From: an uncultured Sphingorhabdus sp.
Lineage (GTDB): Bacteria; Pseudomonadota; Alphaproteobacteria; Sphingomonadales; Sphingomonadaceae
Assembly: GCF_937872355.1 (NCBI RefSeq)
Contig: NZ_CALMSV010000212.1
Span: 1 to 35,220 of the forward strand
Length of the DNA: 35,220 nucleotides
Direction of reading: 5' to 3'
Positions 14,523 to 22,930 of the stretch are shown here, one piece after another. Position 1 is the first letter of the stretch, and each line of letters opens with the position of its first letter. The notes under the pieces are model-generated. The model was not told the origin of the DNA and ran no database searches. It worked only from the letters and a program-made list of their open reading frames with translations. The translations under genes and the position numbers were made by a program.

Positions 14523-15503
14523 ATGACCGACATGGAACGCCGCACTGTAATCAAAACAGCACTCGCCGCAGGCGCAGCTGCCACTTTACCAGGGACGGCA
14601 TCAGCATCAGACAAACCGCTGGCGGGCAAATCAGTGCTGATCACCGGTGCTTCTTCTGGCTTTGGTTATCTAGGCGCGCTGCATTATGCCCGCCTTGGCG
14701 CAAAGGTTATCGCCACGATGCGCGGGCTGCCGCGCAAGGAAGCGGATGAACTCAAAGCAGAGGCCGCCAAGGAAAAGCTCGACATCCATATCATCCAGAT
14801 CGACGTCACCTCCGACGAACAAGTCGCAAAGGGCGTTGTCGAGGCGGAGAAGATTGCCGGCGGACCTCTCGATATCCTCATCAACAATGCGGGCGTTGGC
14901 TATGCCGGTCCGATCGAATTGCAGGACATGGAGGCAACGCAGCTCATCTTCGACACCAATGTCTACGGCCCGCACCGCATGGCACGCGCGGTTTTGCCGG
15001 GAATGCGCAAGGCAAAGCGCGGCCTCATCTTCAACATTTCCTCGCAGCTGGGACGGGTGATCGTGCCGTCAGCAGGCCATTATTCGCCCACCAAGTTCGC
15101 GCTCGAGGCGATGAGCGAGGCGATGGCGTATGAGCTGGTACCGCACAATATTGAGGTTTGTGTGATCCAGCCGGGCGGTTATCCGACCAAGGTGTGGGTC
15201 AACCGCAATCAGTTGGCGAGCGAATTGAAGTCGCGGCTGACAACCGATCAGGCAGAGGCCTATCCTGCGCTGGTCAATTCGATGGGCAAGGAAGACGGCA
15301 CCCGCCGCAGCGCCGATCCGAGGGCCGTCCCCCGCGCCACCGCCGAAATCGCGGCGAGGCCTGCCGGCACCCGCCCGCTGCGCCGCGCGGTCTATCCGGG
15401 AATGAAACCGCAGGAAGCGATCAACAAGGTGTCTGCGGAGACGCAGGTGGCATGGCTGGGTAATTCGCCCTTTGGGCCTTGGGTGAAGGCTGTTCATGAT
15501 TAG
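14523..15503 (+). CDS. short-chain dehydrogenase/reductase with a Tat-type N-terminal signal
   Basis: The 326-residue protein has a classical SDR core: cofactor loop TGASSGFG at residues 41-48, NNAG at 121-124, and catalytic S174, Y187 and K191 in the S-x12-Y-x3-K spacing. Unlike ordinary cytoplasmic SDRs, it has about 30 extra N-terminal residues with twin arginines (ERRTVIK at 5-11), a hydrophobic stretch and an AXA-like end (TASAS). This is the look of a Tat export signal, and would place a prefolded, cofactor-loaded SDR in the periplasm. AAGGAGAG precedes the ATG by about 6 nt. The substrate is not evident; the C-terminal 80 residues are unusually basic (RRSADPRAVPRATAEIAARP). Confidence 0.88.
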   Translation: MTDMERRTVIKTALAAGAAATLPGTASASDKPLAGKSVLITGASSGFGYLGALHYARLGAKVIATMRGLPRKEADELKAEAAKEKLDIHIIQIDVTSDEQVAKGVVEAEKIAGGPLDILINNAGVGYAGPIELQDMEATQLIFDTNVYGPHRMARAVLPGMRKAKRGLIFNISSQLGRVIVPSAGHYSPTKFALEAMSEAMAYELVPHNIEVCVIQPGGYPTKVWVNRNQLASELKSRLTTDQAEAYPALVNSMGKEDGTRRSADPRAVPRATAEIAARPAGTRPLRRAVYPGMKPQEAINKVSAETQVAWLGNSPFGPWVKAVHD

Positions 15504-15544
15504 AGTATGTGCTGATTTCAGCGCAACGGAGGGCAATCGAATTT

Positions 15545-16387
15545 ATGGAACTGCTGAAATTCATCTTGGGTTGGATGTTGATCATTTTGCTAATGGCGGC
15601 GCCGATTCTGATTCCGCTCATTGTAATCCAGCTATTCTTTGGTGGCATAGCCTCCTTTATGAAAGGCTTAGTGAGCGGGCAGATGTGGAGCGTCGTTTTG
15701 GCCCTCGCAATGCTCACCGTCGCGGTAGGAGGTGGCGTCTACTACATGCGGTGGACGGGAATTGGTCAGGAGGTCAAAGCTCGGTCGACCATTGGCTTTA
15801 TCGAAGGCGCTATTACGCCGGAAATGCTGGCCCGACCGCGCGCCTGGCACGGGCGGTTTGCAACCGGACCCTATGCTGCTGAAGTGGTTGAACATCTTAT
15901 GTTGGATGGCAAGATCGACACGCTGGTGGGCGACCGAAGGTTCTTGCCACTTCAAAGGGAAACACCGGCGCCATCACCAAACTATTGGGACGAAACATAC
16001 CGCCTAAAGCTGAAAAATGCTGAATGCTTTCGACGCCTGATCGGTACGAGCAATGCCAAAGACCAGTGCTTCGAAATCGAGCGCATCGAAGCGCTGCCTC
16101 AGGAACCGCATTTTAGTTTTATGGCAGGACCCAGAGCGTCCCAGAAATCCGAGTATCTCGTATATCGTTCCGGCGCACAGGAAGTCAAAATCGCCACTTG
16201 CACGGTGGAGGTTGATCGGCCGTTATTGCCTACGCCACAGCAATATTTGGATATCTTCCGTGCCCAAGACGCGATCCGAACAGGGAAGATGCGGGTTGGT
16301 CGCCTGAGTCCGCATGACAAAAAGGAGTTTGAGGAACTGCGCGAATGCCGTGTTGAACTGCTGCGCCAGTTTGCCGCCATGATCTAA
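15545..16387 (+). CDS. membrane-anchored protein of unknown function
   Basis: I chose the ATG at 15545 (MELLKFILGW) because GGAGGG lies 11 nt upstream; an in-frame GTG at 15509 would add 12 residues without a better site. The 280-residue protein has two N-terminal transmembrane segments (about residues 4-32 and 45-67) and then a roughly 210-residue soluble domain with scattered cysteines (for example ECFRRL, DQCFEIE, TCTVEVD). I do not recognise a family. Codon use and base composition appear more AT-rich than the neighbouring ychF. It lies 41 bp after the SDR gene on the same strand. Confidence 0.75.
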   Translation: MELLKFILGWMLIILLMAAPILIPLIVIQLFFGGIASFMKGLVSGQMWSVVLALAMLTVAVGGGVYYMRWTGIGQEVKARSTIGFIEGAITPEMLARPRAWHGRFATGPYAAEVVEHLMLDGKIDTLVGDRRFLPLQRETPAPSPNYWDETYRLKLKNAECFRRLIGTSNAKDQCFEIERIEALPQEPHFSFMAGPRASQKSEYLVYRSGAQEVKIATCTVEVDRPLLPTPQQYLDIFRAQDAIRTGKMRVGRLSPHDKKEFEELRECRVELLRQFAAMI

Positions 16388-16469
16388 GTTCGGATGGTCG
16401 TGTGCATCCGCTGGCTTTCTCGCGTCACTCCCGCTAAGGCGCGCGCAATTCATTCCCAAAGAGGATATT

Positions 16470-17570
16470 ATGGGTTTTAAATGCGGTATTGTCGGGCTGC
16501 CCAATGTGGGCAAGTCCACCCTGTTCAACGCGCTGACCGAGACGCAGGCGGCGCAGGCGGCGAACTATCCCTTTTGCACGATCGAGCCCAATGTCGGCGC
16601 GGTTGCGGTGCCCGATCCGCGGCTGCATGTGATTGCCAAAATTGGCGGCAGCCAGAAGATCATCGAAACGCAGTTGAGCTTTGTTGACATTGCGGGCCTC
16701 GTGCGCGGGGCCTCCAAGGGCGAAGGGCTGGGCAACCAGTTCCTCGCTAACATCCGCGAAGTGGACGCCATCGTCCATGTGCTGCGCTGTTTCGAAAATG
16801 ACGATATCCAGCATGTCGATAATAAGATCGATCCGATTTCGGATGCCGAGACGGTCGAAACCGAGCTGATGCTCGCCGACCTTGAGAGCCTTGAAAAGCG
16901 CGTGCCTGCCTTCCAGAAAAAGGCGACCGGCGGCGACAAGGAAGCGAAAATTGCGGCGGCCGTTCTGGGTCGTGCCCTTGATCTGCTGCGCGATGGCAAG
17001 CCCGCCCGCTTGCTGACGCCGAACGATCCCGAAGAAGCCCGCATCTTCCAACAGGCGCAGCTGCTGACGTCCAAGCCCGTCCTCTATGTCTGCAATGTCG
17101 AAGAAGCTTCCGCCGCAAACGGCAATGCGCTGTCCGCCAAGGTGTTCGAAAAGGCCAAAGCCGAAGGTGCCGAAGCTGTGGTCGTTTCCGCCGCGATCGA
17201 GGCCGAAATCTCAACCATGCCGGCCGAAGACCGCGAAGTGTTCCTGTCCGACCTCGGGCTGCACGAAACTGGCCTCGCCCGCGTCATCCGTGCGGGATAT
17301 GAATTGCTGCACCTCATCACTTTCTTCACTGTCGGGCCAAAGGAAGCGCGCGCCTGGACGGTGTTCAAGGGCGCAAAGGCCCCGCAGGCCGCAGGCGTAA
17401 TCCACAGCGATTTCGAAAAGGGCTTCATCCGCGCCGAAACCATGGCCTATGACGATTATGTCCAGTTCAATGGCGAGGCCGGAGCCAAGGAAGCGGGTAA
17501 GTGGCGTTCCGAGGGCAAAGACTATGACGTGAAGGACGGCGACATCATGCTGTTCCGTTTCAACGTTTGA
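16470..17570 (+). CDS. ychF: redox-regulated ATPase YchF (Obg-like)
   Basis: YchF is a ribosome-associated P-loop ATPase of the Obg family that prefers ATP to GTP and takes part in stress responses and translation. The 366-residue length fits. Walker A GLPNVGKST is at residues 9-17, the G3 motif DIAG at 73-76, and the G4 position has NVEE (209-212) in place of the GTPase NKxD, which explains the ATP preference. The C-terminal TGS domain is complete (YELLHLITFFTVGPKEARAW and AETMAYDDY). AGAGGA lies about 5 nt before the ATG. It follows pth on the same strand at a distance of about 2.5 kb; pth and ychF are adjacent in many bacteria, and here four genes intervene in part. Confidence 0.97.
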   Translation: MGFKCGIVGLPNVGKSTLFNALTETQAAQAANYPFCTIEPNVGAVAVPDPRLHVIAKIGGSQKIIETQLSFVDIAGLVRGASKGEGLGNQFLANIREVDAIVHVLRCFENDDIQHVDNKIDPISDAETVETELMLADLESLEKRVPAFQKKATGGDKEAKIAAAVLGRALDLLRDGKPARLLTPNDPEEARIFQQAQLLTSKPVLYVCNVEEASAANGNALSAKVFEKAKAEGAEAVVVSAAIEAEISTMPAEDREVFLSDLGLHETGLARVIRAGYELLHLITFFTVGPKEARAWTVFKGAKAPQAAGVIHSDFEKGFIRAETMAYDDYVQFNGEAGAKEAGKWRSEGKDYDVKDGDIMLFRFNV

Positions 17571-17615
17571 TTTCGCTCAAGGACAGTTCAGCGCGATAGC
17601 TGCATAAGCACGAGC

Positions 17616-18044
17616 ATGAGTGAAGCCGATCCCCAATCCAAACCACAACTCCCGTTCGACCGCATCGGCGGGCGCGAACCGATCGCGCGCATGGTGAACC
17701 GCTTTTACGACCTGATGGAGAGCGAACCCGATTTTGCCGAGTTGCGCGCAATGCACGCGCCCGACCTTGCGCCGATGCGCGAATCGCTCACCGATTTCCT
17801 GATGGCCTGGATGGGCGGGCCGCGCGACTGGTTTGAAAAGCGGCCCGGCGCCTGCATCATGTCCGCCCACCGCGCGCTTGAAGGCATGAATTTTGCGGTC
17901 GCCACTCAATGGGTGCTGGCAATGCAGCAAGCGGCGAAAGAGACAATCCCCGGCGATCCGGATTTCGTGGATTCGATGGTCTCCGCCTTTGCCAGTATGT
18001 CCAAAGGCATGGCCGCCAACGCCGGGAAGAGTGACAACCACTGA
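17616..18044 (+). CDS. group II truncated hemoglobin
   Basis: The 142-residue protein matches the GlbO/trHbII family. FYDLM puts the B10 tyrosine at residue 31, the AWMGGPRDWFEK stretch corresponds to the E-F region, the proximal F8 histidine is H85 in MSAHRAL, and the group II hallmark tryptophan G8 is W99 in TQWVLAM. These proteins bind heme and handle O2, NO or peroxide in the cytoplasm. The gene starts 45 bp after ychF with a weak ribosome binding site. The segment before the proximal histidine (RPGACIMSAH) differs from the usual GHPRLRxRH, so the heme pocket may be unusual. No associated nitrosative-stress genes are visible. Confidence 0.85.
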   Translation: MSEADPQSKPQLPFDRIGGREPIARMVNRFYDLMESEPDFAELRAMHAPDLAPMRESLTDFLMAWMGGPRDWFEKRPGACIMSAHRALEGMNFAVATQWVLAMQQAAKETIPGDPDFVDSMVSAFASMSKGMAANAGKSDNH

Positions 18045-18065
18045 GTGATTGGCTAGGAAAGCGGC

Positions 18066-18383
18066 ATGTTCCGCAACCTGCTGACCCTGTTATTCCTGTT
18101 TGCATTGGCGCTACCAGCGGTCGCGATGCCAGCGCCTGCGGATGATAGCGCGATGGCGATGGCGGAAGACTGTCATGGCATGCCGATGGAGCACGACGAT
18201 AAAGTACCGACAGGCGACCAAGCCATGCATCATGGCTGTATCGGCTGCGTCGCGCCCTATGCACCTGCGATAGCAGAAGTGCGCGCAGCGGTTCTGGTAG
18301 CGCCACCGCTACCCGGGCTGACGGTGGCATTGTCCGGCTTTGCCCCGAAACCGCATGACCCACCTCCGCGAAGCGAAATGTGA
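18066..18383 (+). CDS. small secreted His/Met/Cys-rich protein, possible metal binding
   Basis: The 105-residue protein has a Sec signal peptide (hydrophobic residues 4-20, cleavage likely after AVA). The mature part is rich in potential copper ligands: DCHGMPMEHDD, then MHHGCIGC with a CxxC pair. The tail is proline-rich and has no fold I recognise. Similar small periplasmic peptides occur beside copper-handling genes, so metal binding is a reasonable inference. The stop at 18381-18383 is 38 bp before the start of the outer-membrane protein gene, and the two are probably one transcript. AGGAAAG lies about 5 nt before the ATG. Confidence 0.75.
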   Translation: MFRNLLTLLFLFALALPAVAMPAPADDSAMAMAEDCHGMPMEHDDKVPTGDQAMHHGCIGCVAPYAPAIAEVRAAVLVAPPLPGLTVALSGFAPKPHDPPPRSEM

Positions 18384-18421
18384 CCTTTCACATTTCAACC
18401 AACTTTCACGGGACACTTAAA

Positions 18422-19729
18422 ATGAAGATGTATTTTTCCGGCGCGAGCGCGCTGGCGCTCATTATGTCTGCGCAATCGGCACAGGCGCAAGAGCATGATC
18501 ATTCGCAGATTAAGCAAGAGGACTATGTCGAGGAAACGCTGAATGGTAAGCCGACCGGTGTTGAGCATGGGTATCTTGATGTAGCCAGCACGCCGTCCCC
18601 TGTGATAGGCTCCGGCACTTCGCGCCTCCCCGGCAACGAAGGCGGAATGCATGGCCTCCACATCATGCCCGGCAACGACTGGATGATCATGGCCCATGGC
18701 TATGCCTGGGGCGTTTACACCGACCAGAGCGGCCCGCGCGGCGATGACAAGGCCTATGTCCAGTCGATGGCGATGCTCAATGCCGAGAAGCAAACCGGTT
18801 GGGGCAAGGTGCAACTGAAATCGATGTTCAGCCTCGAACCGCTGATGAAAAATCGCGGCTATCCCAACCTGTTTGCCTCTGGCGAGACTGCGGGTGGCGA
18901 GGCATTGGTTGACCGGCAGCATCCGCACGACCTGTTCATGGAACTGGCCGCGCGCGTCGACTTCAATGTTGGCGCAGACAGCAGCGTTTTCCTCTATGGC
19001 GGCCCGGTAGGTGAGCCAGCACTTGGCCCGAGTGCCTTCATGCACCGTGGTTCGGCCCGCTATAATCCGGAAGCGCCGATCACGCACCATTGGTTCGATA
19101 GCGGCCATATCACCTATGGCGTTGCAACCGTAGGCTTTGCTTCGCGCCAGTTCCAGATCGAGGGATCGATCTTTACCGGTCAAGAGCCGGACGAAGATCG
19201 CTGGGATATCGAAAAGCCCCGCTTTGACAGCTGGTCAGTGCGCGCAACGTGGAATCCTTCGCCAAACTGGGCGGTGCAGGCGTCAACCGGACAGTTGAAG
19301 GAGCCGGAATCACTCCACCCCGGCGAGGACGAGCAGCGCACCACGGCCTCGGTGCATTATGCCGACGGCAAAGGCCTTTCGGCGATACTCGCGTTCAGCG
19401 CGAAGGACCGCAAACCGGGCGAAACGCTGACCGCGTGGATTGCCGAGGCCAATTGGGACATTGACGATCATCACACGATTTTCGGTCGCTTCGAAAATGT
19501 GAAGAATGACGAACTGTTCCCGGATCATGACGATCCGCTGCACGACATGCCGTTTCGCGTGAGCAAGTTTCAGGCTGGCTATGCCTATCGCTTGCCCCTG
19601 GGCGAGCAGTTCAATCTGGCGCTGGGCGGCACGGTATCAGCCTTTGCGAAGCCTGATGTGCTGGACGCGGCCTATGGCAAGAACCCGATGGGCTATACGT
19701 TGTTCGCAAGACTGTCGCTAGGGCTCTAA
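18422..19729 (+). CDS. probable outer-membrane beta-barrel protein, unknown function
   Basis: The start at 18422 gives a signal peptide (MKMYFSGASALALIMSAQS, cleavage likely before QEHDH); the longer frame from a GTG at 18380 would bury it. The 435-residue protein has alternating hydrophobic/polar strands, many W, Y and G residues, and ends in FARLSLGL, a pattern of outer-membrane barrels. The mature N-terminus begins EHDHSQ, and histidine and methionine pairs are frequent (HGLHIMPGNDWMIMAHGY, RQHPHDLFM, THHWF, DDHHTIF). With the preceding metal-ligand-rich peptide this suggests a role in metal (copper) handling, an inference only. The end overlaps the convergent membrane-protein gene by 4 bp. 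No Pfam family is recognised by eye. Confidence 0.8.
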   Translation: MKMYFSGASALALIMSAQSAQAQEHDHSQIKQEDYVEETLNGKPTGVEHGYLDVASTPSPVIGSGTSRLPGNEGGMHGLHIMPGNDWMIMAHGYAWGVYTDQSGPRGDDKAYVQSMAMLNAEKQTGWGKVQLKSMFSLEPLMKNRGYPNLFASGETAGGEALVDRQHPHDLFMELAARVDFNVGADSSVFLYGGPVGEPALGPSAFMHRGSARYNPEAPITHHWFDSGHITYGVATVGFASRQFQIEGSIFTGQEPDEDRWDIEKPRFDSWSVRATWNPSPNWAVQASTGQLKEPESLHPGEDEQRTTASVHYADGKGLSAILAFSAKDRKPGETLTAWIAEANWDIDDHHTIFGRFENVKNDELFPDHDDPLHDMPFRVSKFQAGYAYRLPLGEQFNLALGGTVSAFAKPDVLDAAYGKNPMGYTLFARLSLGL

Positions 19730-20457
19730 TCCGCAGCCAATTTCCGGTAGATCGCGACCGAGAGGGAAACCATCAGGGTCGCGATCACGGCGCCCAATGC
19801 GGCATCTACGCCGGTTTCGACAAAGGGCACGCCTTGCGCCCCGGCAAGCAAACGGCAAACCAGGCCAACGACCATTCCGATTATCATCGCCGTGAGGCTT
19901 GCTACGAGTGCGACCACCAGCGTCAGGAAAAATATTGACCAGCCATTACCGCGGGTCAGATCCCAGGCACGTGTGATGGCGCCTGAAAAGCCGCGTTCGG
20001 TTTCGGCGACAGCCACCACGCCCAAAGGCGTCAAACGGCCAGCAAGATACATTCCGGGCAGGATCAGTGCCAAGAACCCGGCGAGCGTCACCAACCCGCC
20101 GGCAAGCTGGACAATGAAGTAAAAGGGTAAAAGCGCCAAAGCCTTGCCCAGCGCCGAACCGATGGTGGCCAGATCCTTCCGCGTCAGCAGCACATAAATC
20201 GCCACCGCGCCGAAAAAACTGAGCAGACCGGTGGGCAGCAAGGTAAGCCAATTTTCGGCATAATAGACCTGAAACGCGGCGAGTATTTCTGCGGGAGTCG
20301 AGGCGTCGACAAGATCGGGTTGTCCCGCGAACAGGCGCGATACCCAATCCGGCACAAACAGGAACAGCCCCGAAATCGCCCCTACGCCTTCGCGATGGGC
20401 GTTGAGTTGCGCCTGTGTGTCTTTCCAGACGCTGGAATAATCGAGTTTGCGGTTCAT
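19726..20457 (-). CDS. polytopic membrane protein of the glycerophosphodiesterase-membrane-domain/YciC type
   Basis: The start is the ATG at 20455-20457 (MNRKLDYSSVW), with GGAGG about 5 nt upstream; the open frame continues much further 5' but only as a shadow of lipB. The 243-residue protein has a soluble N-terminus and about five to six transmembrane segments (for example LLPTGLLSFFGAVAIYVLL, GGLVTLAGFLALILPGMYLA, and FFLTLVVALVASLTAMIIG). The motif AITRAWDLTRGNGW is typical of membrane domains related to glycerophosphoryl diester phosphodiesterase and YciC. No catalytic domain is attached. It is a single gene between two plus-strand groups, divergent from lipB with an 80-bp gap. Confidence 0.8.
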   Translation of the reverse strand: MNRKLDYSSVWKDTQAQLNAHREGVGAISGLFLFVPDWVSRLFAGQPDLVDASTPAEILAAFQVYYAENWLTLLPTGLLSFFGAVAIYVLLTRKDLATIGSALGKALALLPFYFIVQLAGGLVTLAGFLALILPGMYLAGRLTPLGVVAVAETERGFSGAITRAWDLTRGNGWSIFFLTLVVALVASLTAMIIGMVVGLVCRLLAGAQGVPFVETGVDAALGAVIATLMVSLSVAIYRKLAAD

Positions 20458-20537
20458 GGGGCCTCCGGTTTGTGTACGGGAGTTAGAGGCAAGCCACAGG
20501 GCTGGCAAGCGCCGCTGTGAGGCGCTAAGGCCGCACA

Positions 20538-21227
20538 ATGAAAGCCATAGGCGACATAGATTGGGACGTTTCCGAAGGGCATGTGCCCTATCCCGAAGCG
20601 CTCGCCCGGATGGAGGCGCGGCAAGCGGCCATCCATGAAAGCCACGAACGCGAACTGGTCTGGCTGCTCGAACATCCGCCGCTCTACACCGGAGGCACCA
20701 GTGCCGACCCCGCCGAGCTGTTGAGCCAGCAATTCCCGGTTTACGATACTGGACGTGGCGGACGCTATACCTATCATGGCCCGGGCCAACGTGTTGGCTA
20801 TGTGATGCTCGACCTCGCCAAACGCTGCAAGGATGTGCGCTGTTACGTCCATTCGATCGAAGGCTGGGTAATAAATGCACTAGCCCGTTTTGGCGTAGTG
20901 GCACGGCGCGCGGAAGGACGTATAGGCATCTGGTGCGATACCAGATCGGGGCAAGAAGCGAAAATCGGTGCAATCGGCGTGCGTGTGCGCCGCTGGGTGA
21001 CCGCGCATGGCTTTGCTGTCAACGTCGCGCCCGACCTATCGCATTTTGGCGGCATCGTGCCGTGCGGTATAGCCGAATATCCGGTCACCAGCCTGGCCGA
21101 CCTTGGCATCACCGCCAGCCTTGCGGATTTCGACGCCGCACTAGAGGCGACTTTGCCCGAATTCCTGAACGCGCTTGCAAAAGCCGGAGGCTCTTGCGAC
21201 CTATCGGTCAAAGCTGAAACAAATTGA
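20538..21227 (+). CDS. lipB: lipoyl(octanoyl) transferase LipB
   Basis: LipB moves octanoate from octanoyl-ACP to the lipoyl domains of 2-oxoacid dehydrogenases and the glycine cleavage H protein. The 229-residue protein has the signature [13 protein letters not shown] at residues 72-84, the conserved lysine K142 in AKIGAIG, and the acyl-thioester cysteine C176 in GIVPCGI. It opens a short plus-strand operon: a lipoprotein gene follows after 9 bp and an oxidoreductase gene 8 bp after that. LipA is not in the window. Confidence 0.97.
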   Translation: MKAIGDIDWDVSEGHVPYPEALARMEARQAAIHESHERELVWLLEHPPLYTGGTSADPAELLSQQFPVYDTGRGGRYTYHGPGQRVGYVMLDLAKRCKDVRCYVHSIEGWVINALARFGVVARRAEGRIGIWCDTRSGQEAKIGAIGVRVRRWVTAHGFAVNVAPDLSHFGGIVPCGIAEYPVTSLADLGITASLADFDAALEATLPEFLNALAKAGGSCDLSVKAETN

Positions 21228-21236
21228 GAGGAATAT

Positions 21237-21521
21237 ATGCGTCGCGCCCTGATCTTACTGGCATTTGCTTTACCCTCGCTCTCTGCTTGTGGCGGCAATG
21301 ATGCCGACAGCAAAGTTACCGAAACCCGCATGGACGATATCGACAGCGTCGAAGGCACCATCAGCGACGAGATGATCCCGACCGACGAGGTGACCGAAAT
21401 GGCTCCCGTTGAGGCGAGTGCCGCACCAGCCGCTACCGCTCCTAAGGCCGACGACAAACCTGTCGCAGACAAGCCCGCTGCACCGCCGACCACCGAACCA
21501 GCACCCAAGGCAGGCGAGTAA
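21237..21521 (+). CDS. small putative lipoprotein
   Basis: The 94-residue product has a lipoprotein signal: charged MRR, a hydrophobic core and the lipobox LSAC with Cys 18. The mature part is acidic at first (DDIDSVEGTISDEMIPTDEV) and then a low-complexity A/P/K/T stretch that is probably disordered. GAGAGGA precedes the ATG. It sits 9 bp after lipB and 8 bp before the oxidoreductase gene, so it is likely cotranscribed. No function can be assigned; it may be a lineage-specific envelope lipoprotein. Confidence 0.75.
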   Translation: MRRALILLAFALPSLSACGGNDADSKVTETRMDDIDSVEGTISDEMIPTDEVTEMAPVEASAAPAATAPKADDKPVADKPAAPPTTEPAPKAGE

Positions 21522-21529
21522 CTGCAACT

Positions 21530-22828
21530 ATGGCATCCCTACTCGCTGAACCCTTGACGCTGCCCTGTGGCGCGACACTTCCCAACCGTATCTCCAAGGC
21601 CGCGATGACCGAAGGGCTCGCCGATATCTATGGCCGCGCGACCGGTGAACTCGACCGGCTCTATCTGGCATGGAGCGAGGGTGGCTCGGGGATGCTGCTG
21701 TCGGGCAATATCCATATCGATGCCGACCATCTTGAGCGGCCCGGCAACGTCATTATCGACCGCGAGCCTGATGATGATGCCAAGCGCGCGCTGTCGCATT
21801 GGGCAGCTGCTGCAACGCGTAACGGCAACCATTTCTGGGCGCAAATCAGCCATGCTGGTCGCCAGACGCAAAAGGCGGTCAACCCGCATCCCAAGGCGCC
21901 ATCTGCCGTCAAGCTCGGCCTTCCCGGTGGGCAATTCGGCCAGCCCGTCGCGCTGACCGAGGAAGAGATTCTCAACATCATCGCCCGCTTCGGAACGGCG
22001 GCGCGCGTGTGTAAGGAAACCGGCTTTACCGGCGTGCAGATTCACGCCGCCCATGGCTATCTGTTCTCCCAATTTTTGAGCCCGCGCACCAATCTGCGCG
22101 ACGATCGCTGGGGTGGAAGTCTTGAGAACCGCGCACGCATATTACTTTTCACGGTCAACACCGTGCGCACGCTTGTCGGGCCCAGCTTCCCGATTTCGGT
22201 CAAGCTCAACAGCGCCGATTTCCAGAAGGGCGGCTTTGCCTTTGAAGACAGCCTGCAAGTGGCCAAATGGCTGCAGGAAGCGGGCGTTGACCTGATTGAA
22301 ATTTCGGGCGGCACGTACGAGCAACCCAAGCTGCTGGGCATGGAAGGCATCGAGGAACCCGAAGAGCAGAATGTTGCCGCCTCGACCCTGCAACGCGAGG
22401 CCTATTTCGTCGATTTCGCCAAGGCGATGCGCAGTGAAGTCAAAGTGCCGTTGATGGTCACCGGTGGCTTCCGCACCCGCTCCGCAATGGAACAGGCGCT
22501 GAAGCAGGGGGCCGCCGATGTCATCGGCATAGGCCGCCCGATGTGCTATTTCCCTGAAGCAGCCAAAAGATTGCTTGGCGGGATGGAAATGCTGCCGCGC
22601 AAGGAGAATGAGCTGGCGCTGTTTCCGCCGTCGCTGCAATGGCTCAAGCGCTGGAAGGCGATGCGGGCAATCGACAGCTTTGCCTGCCAATATTGGTTCT
22701 ACAGCCAGCTTTACGCTCTGGGCAAAACCGGACGCCCTGCCCCTGACATGACTGTGTTTCAATCAATGCGCGAAGTCGAGAGCACGCATAAGCGTTGGTT
22801 GAAAGAAAGGCGCGCAGCGTTGAGGTAA
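21530..22828 (+). CDS. NADH:flavin oxidoreductase, Old Yellow Enzyme family
   Basis: The 432-residue protein is a single FMN-binding TIM barrel. It begins with LPNRISKAAMTEGLAD (first strand and FMN contacts), has WAQISHAGRQ, the active-site motif HAAHGYLFSQFLSP with H172, H175 and Y177, the LRDDRWGGSLENR signature, and the FMN phosphate site VTGGF followed by GIGRP. It lacks the C-terminal iron-sulfur and NAD domains of 2,4-dienoyl-CoA reductase, so it is the short OYE-like type. Such enzymes reduce activated C=C bonds of enones or nitro compounds; the physiological substrate is unknown. It is third in the lipB group. A REP-like repeat follows. Confidence 0.93.
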   Translation: MASLLAEPLTLPCGATLPNRISKAAMTEGLADIYGRATGELDRLYLAWSEGGSGMLLSGNIHIDADHLERPGNVIIDREPDDDAKRALSHWAAAATRNGNHFWAQISHAGRQTQKAVNPHPKAPSAVKLGLPGGQFGQPVALTEEEILNIIARFGTAARVCKETGFTGVQIHAAHGYLFSQFLSPRTNLRDDRWGGSLENRARILLFTVNTVRTLVGPSFPISVKLNSADFQKGGFAFEDSLQVAKWLQEAGVDLIEISGGTYEQPKLLGMEGIEEPEEQNVAASTLQREAYFVDFAKAMRSEVKVPLMVTGGFRTRSAMEQALKQGAADVIGIGRPMCYFPEAAKRLLGGMEMLPRKENELALFPPSLQWLKRWKAMRAIDSFACQYWFYSQLYALGKTGRPAPDMTVFQSMREVESTHKRWLKERRAALR

Positions 22829-22833
22829 ACCCC

Positions 22834-22923
22834 CGTCGCCCCAGCAAAGGCTAGGACCGCTGGCGGTTTACACTTCAAGCGCAGTTTAAACTTTTGGCGG
22901 CCCCGGCCTTAGCCGGGGCGACG
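22834..22923. repeat. REP-like inverted repeat between convergent genes, probable bidirectional terminator
   Basis: The 90-bp element has perfect 9-bp inverted ends, CGTCGCCCC (22834-22842) and GGGGCGACG (22915-22923). The right arm is a strong hairpin GCCCCGGC (22900-22907), loop CTTA, GCCGGGGC (22912-22919). The left arm (CCCCAGCAAAGGCTAGG) looks like a decayed copy of the same hairpin. The centre is AT-richer. The arrangement, two facing REP-type hairpins, lies exactly between the stops of the OYE and phosphatase genes. Confidence 0.65.
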
Positions 22924-22930
22924 CATGCCC

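Noticed and set aside
20458-20973. Long 5' extension of the minus-strand membrane protein frame
   Set aside because: It overlaps lipB in antisense; a good ribosome binding site is placed at the ATG at 20457.
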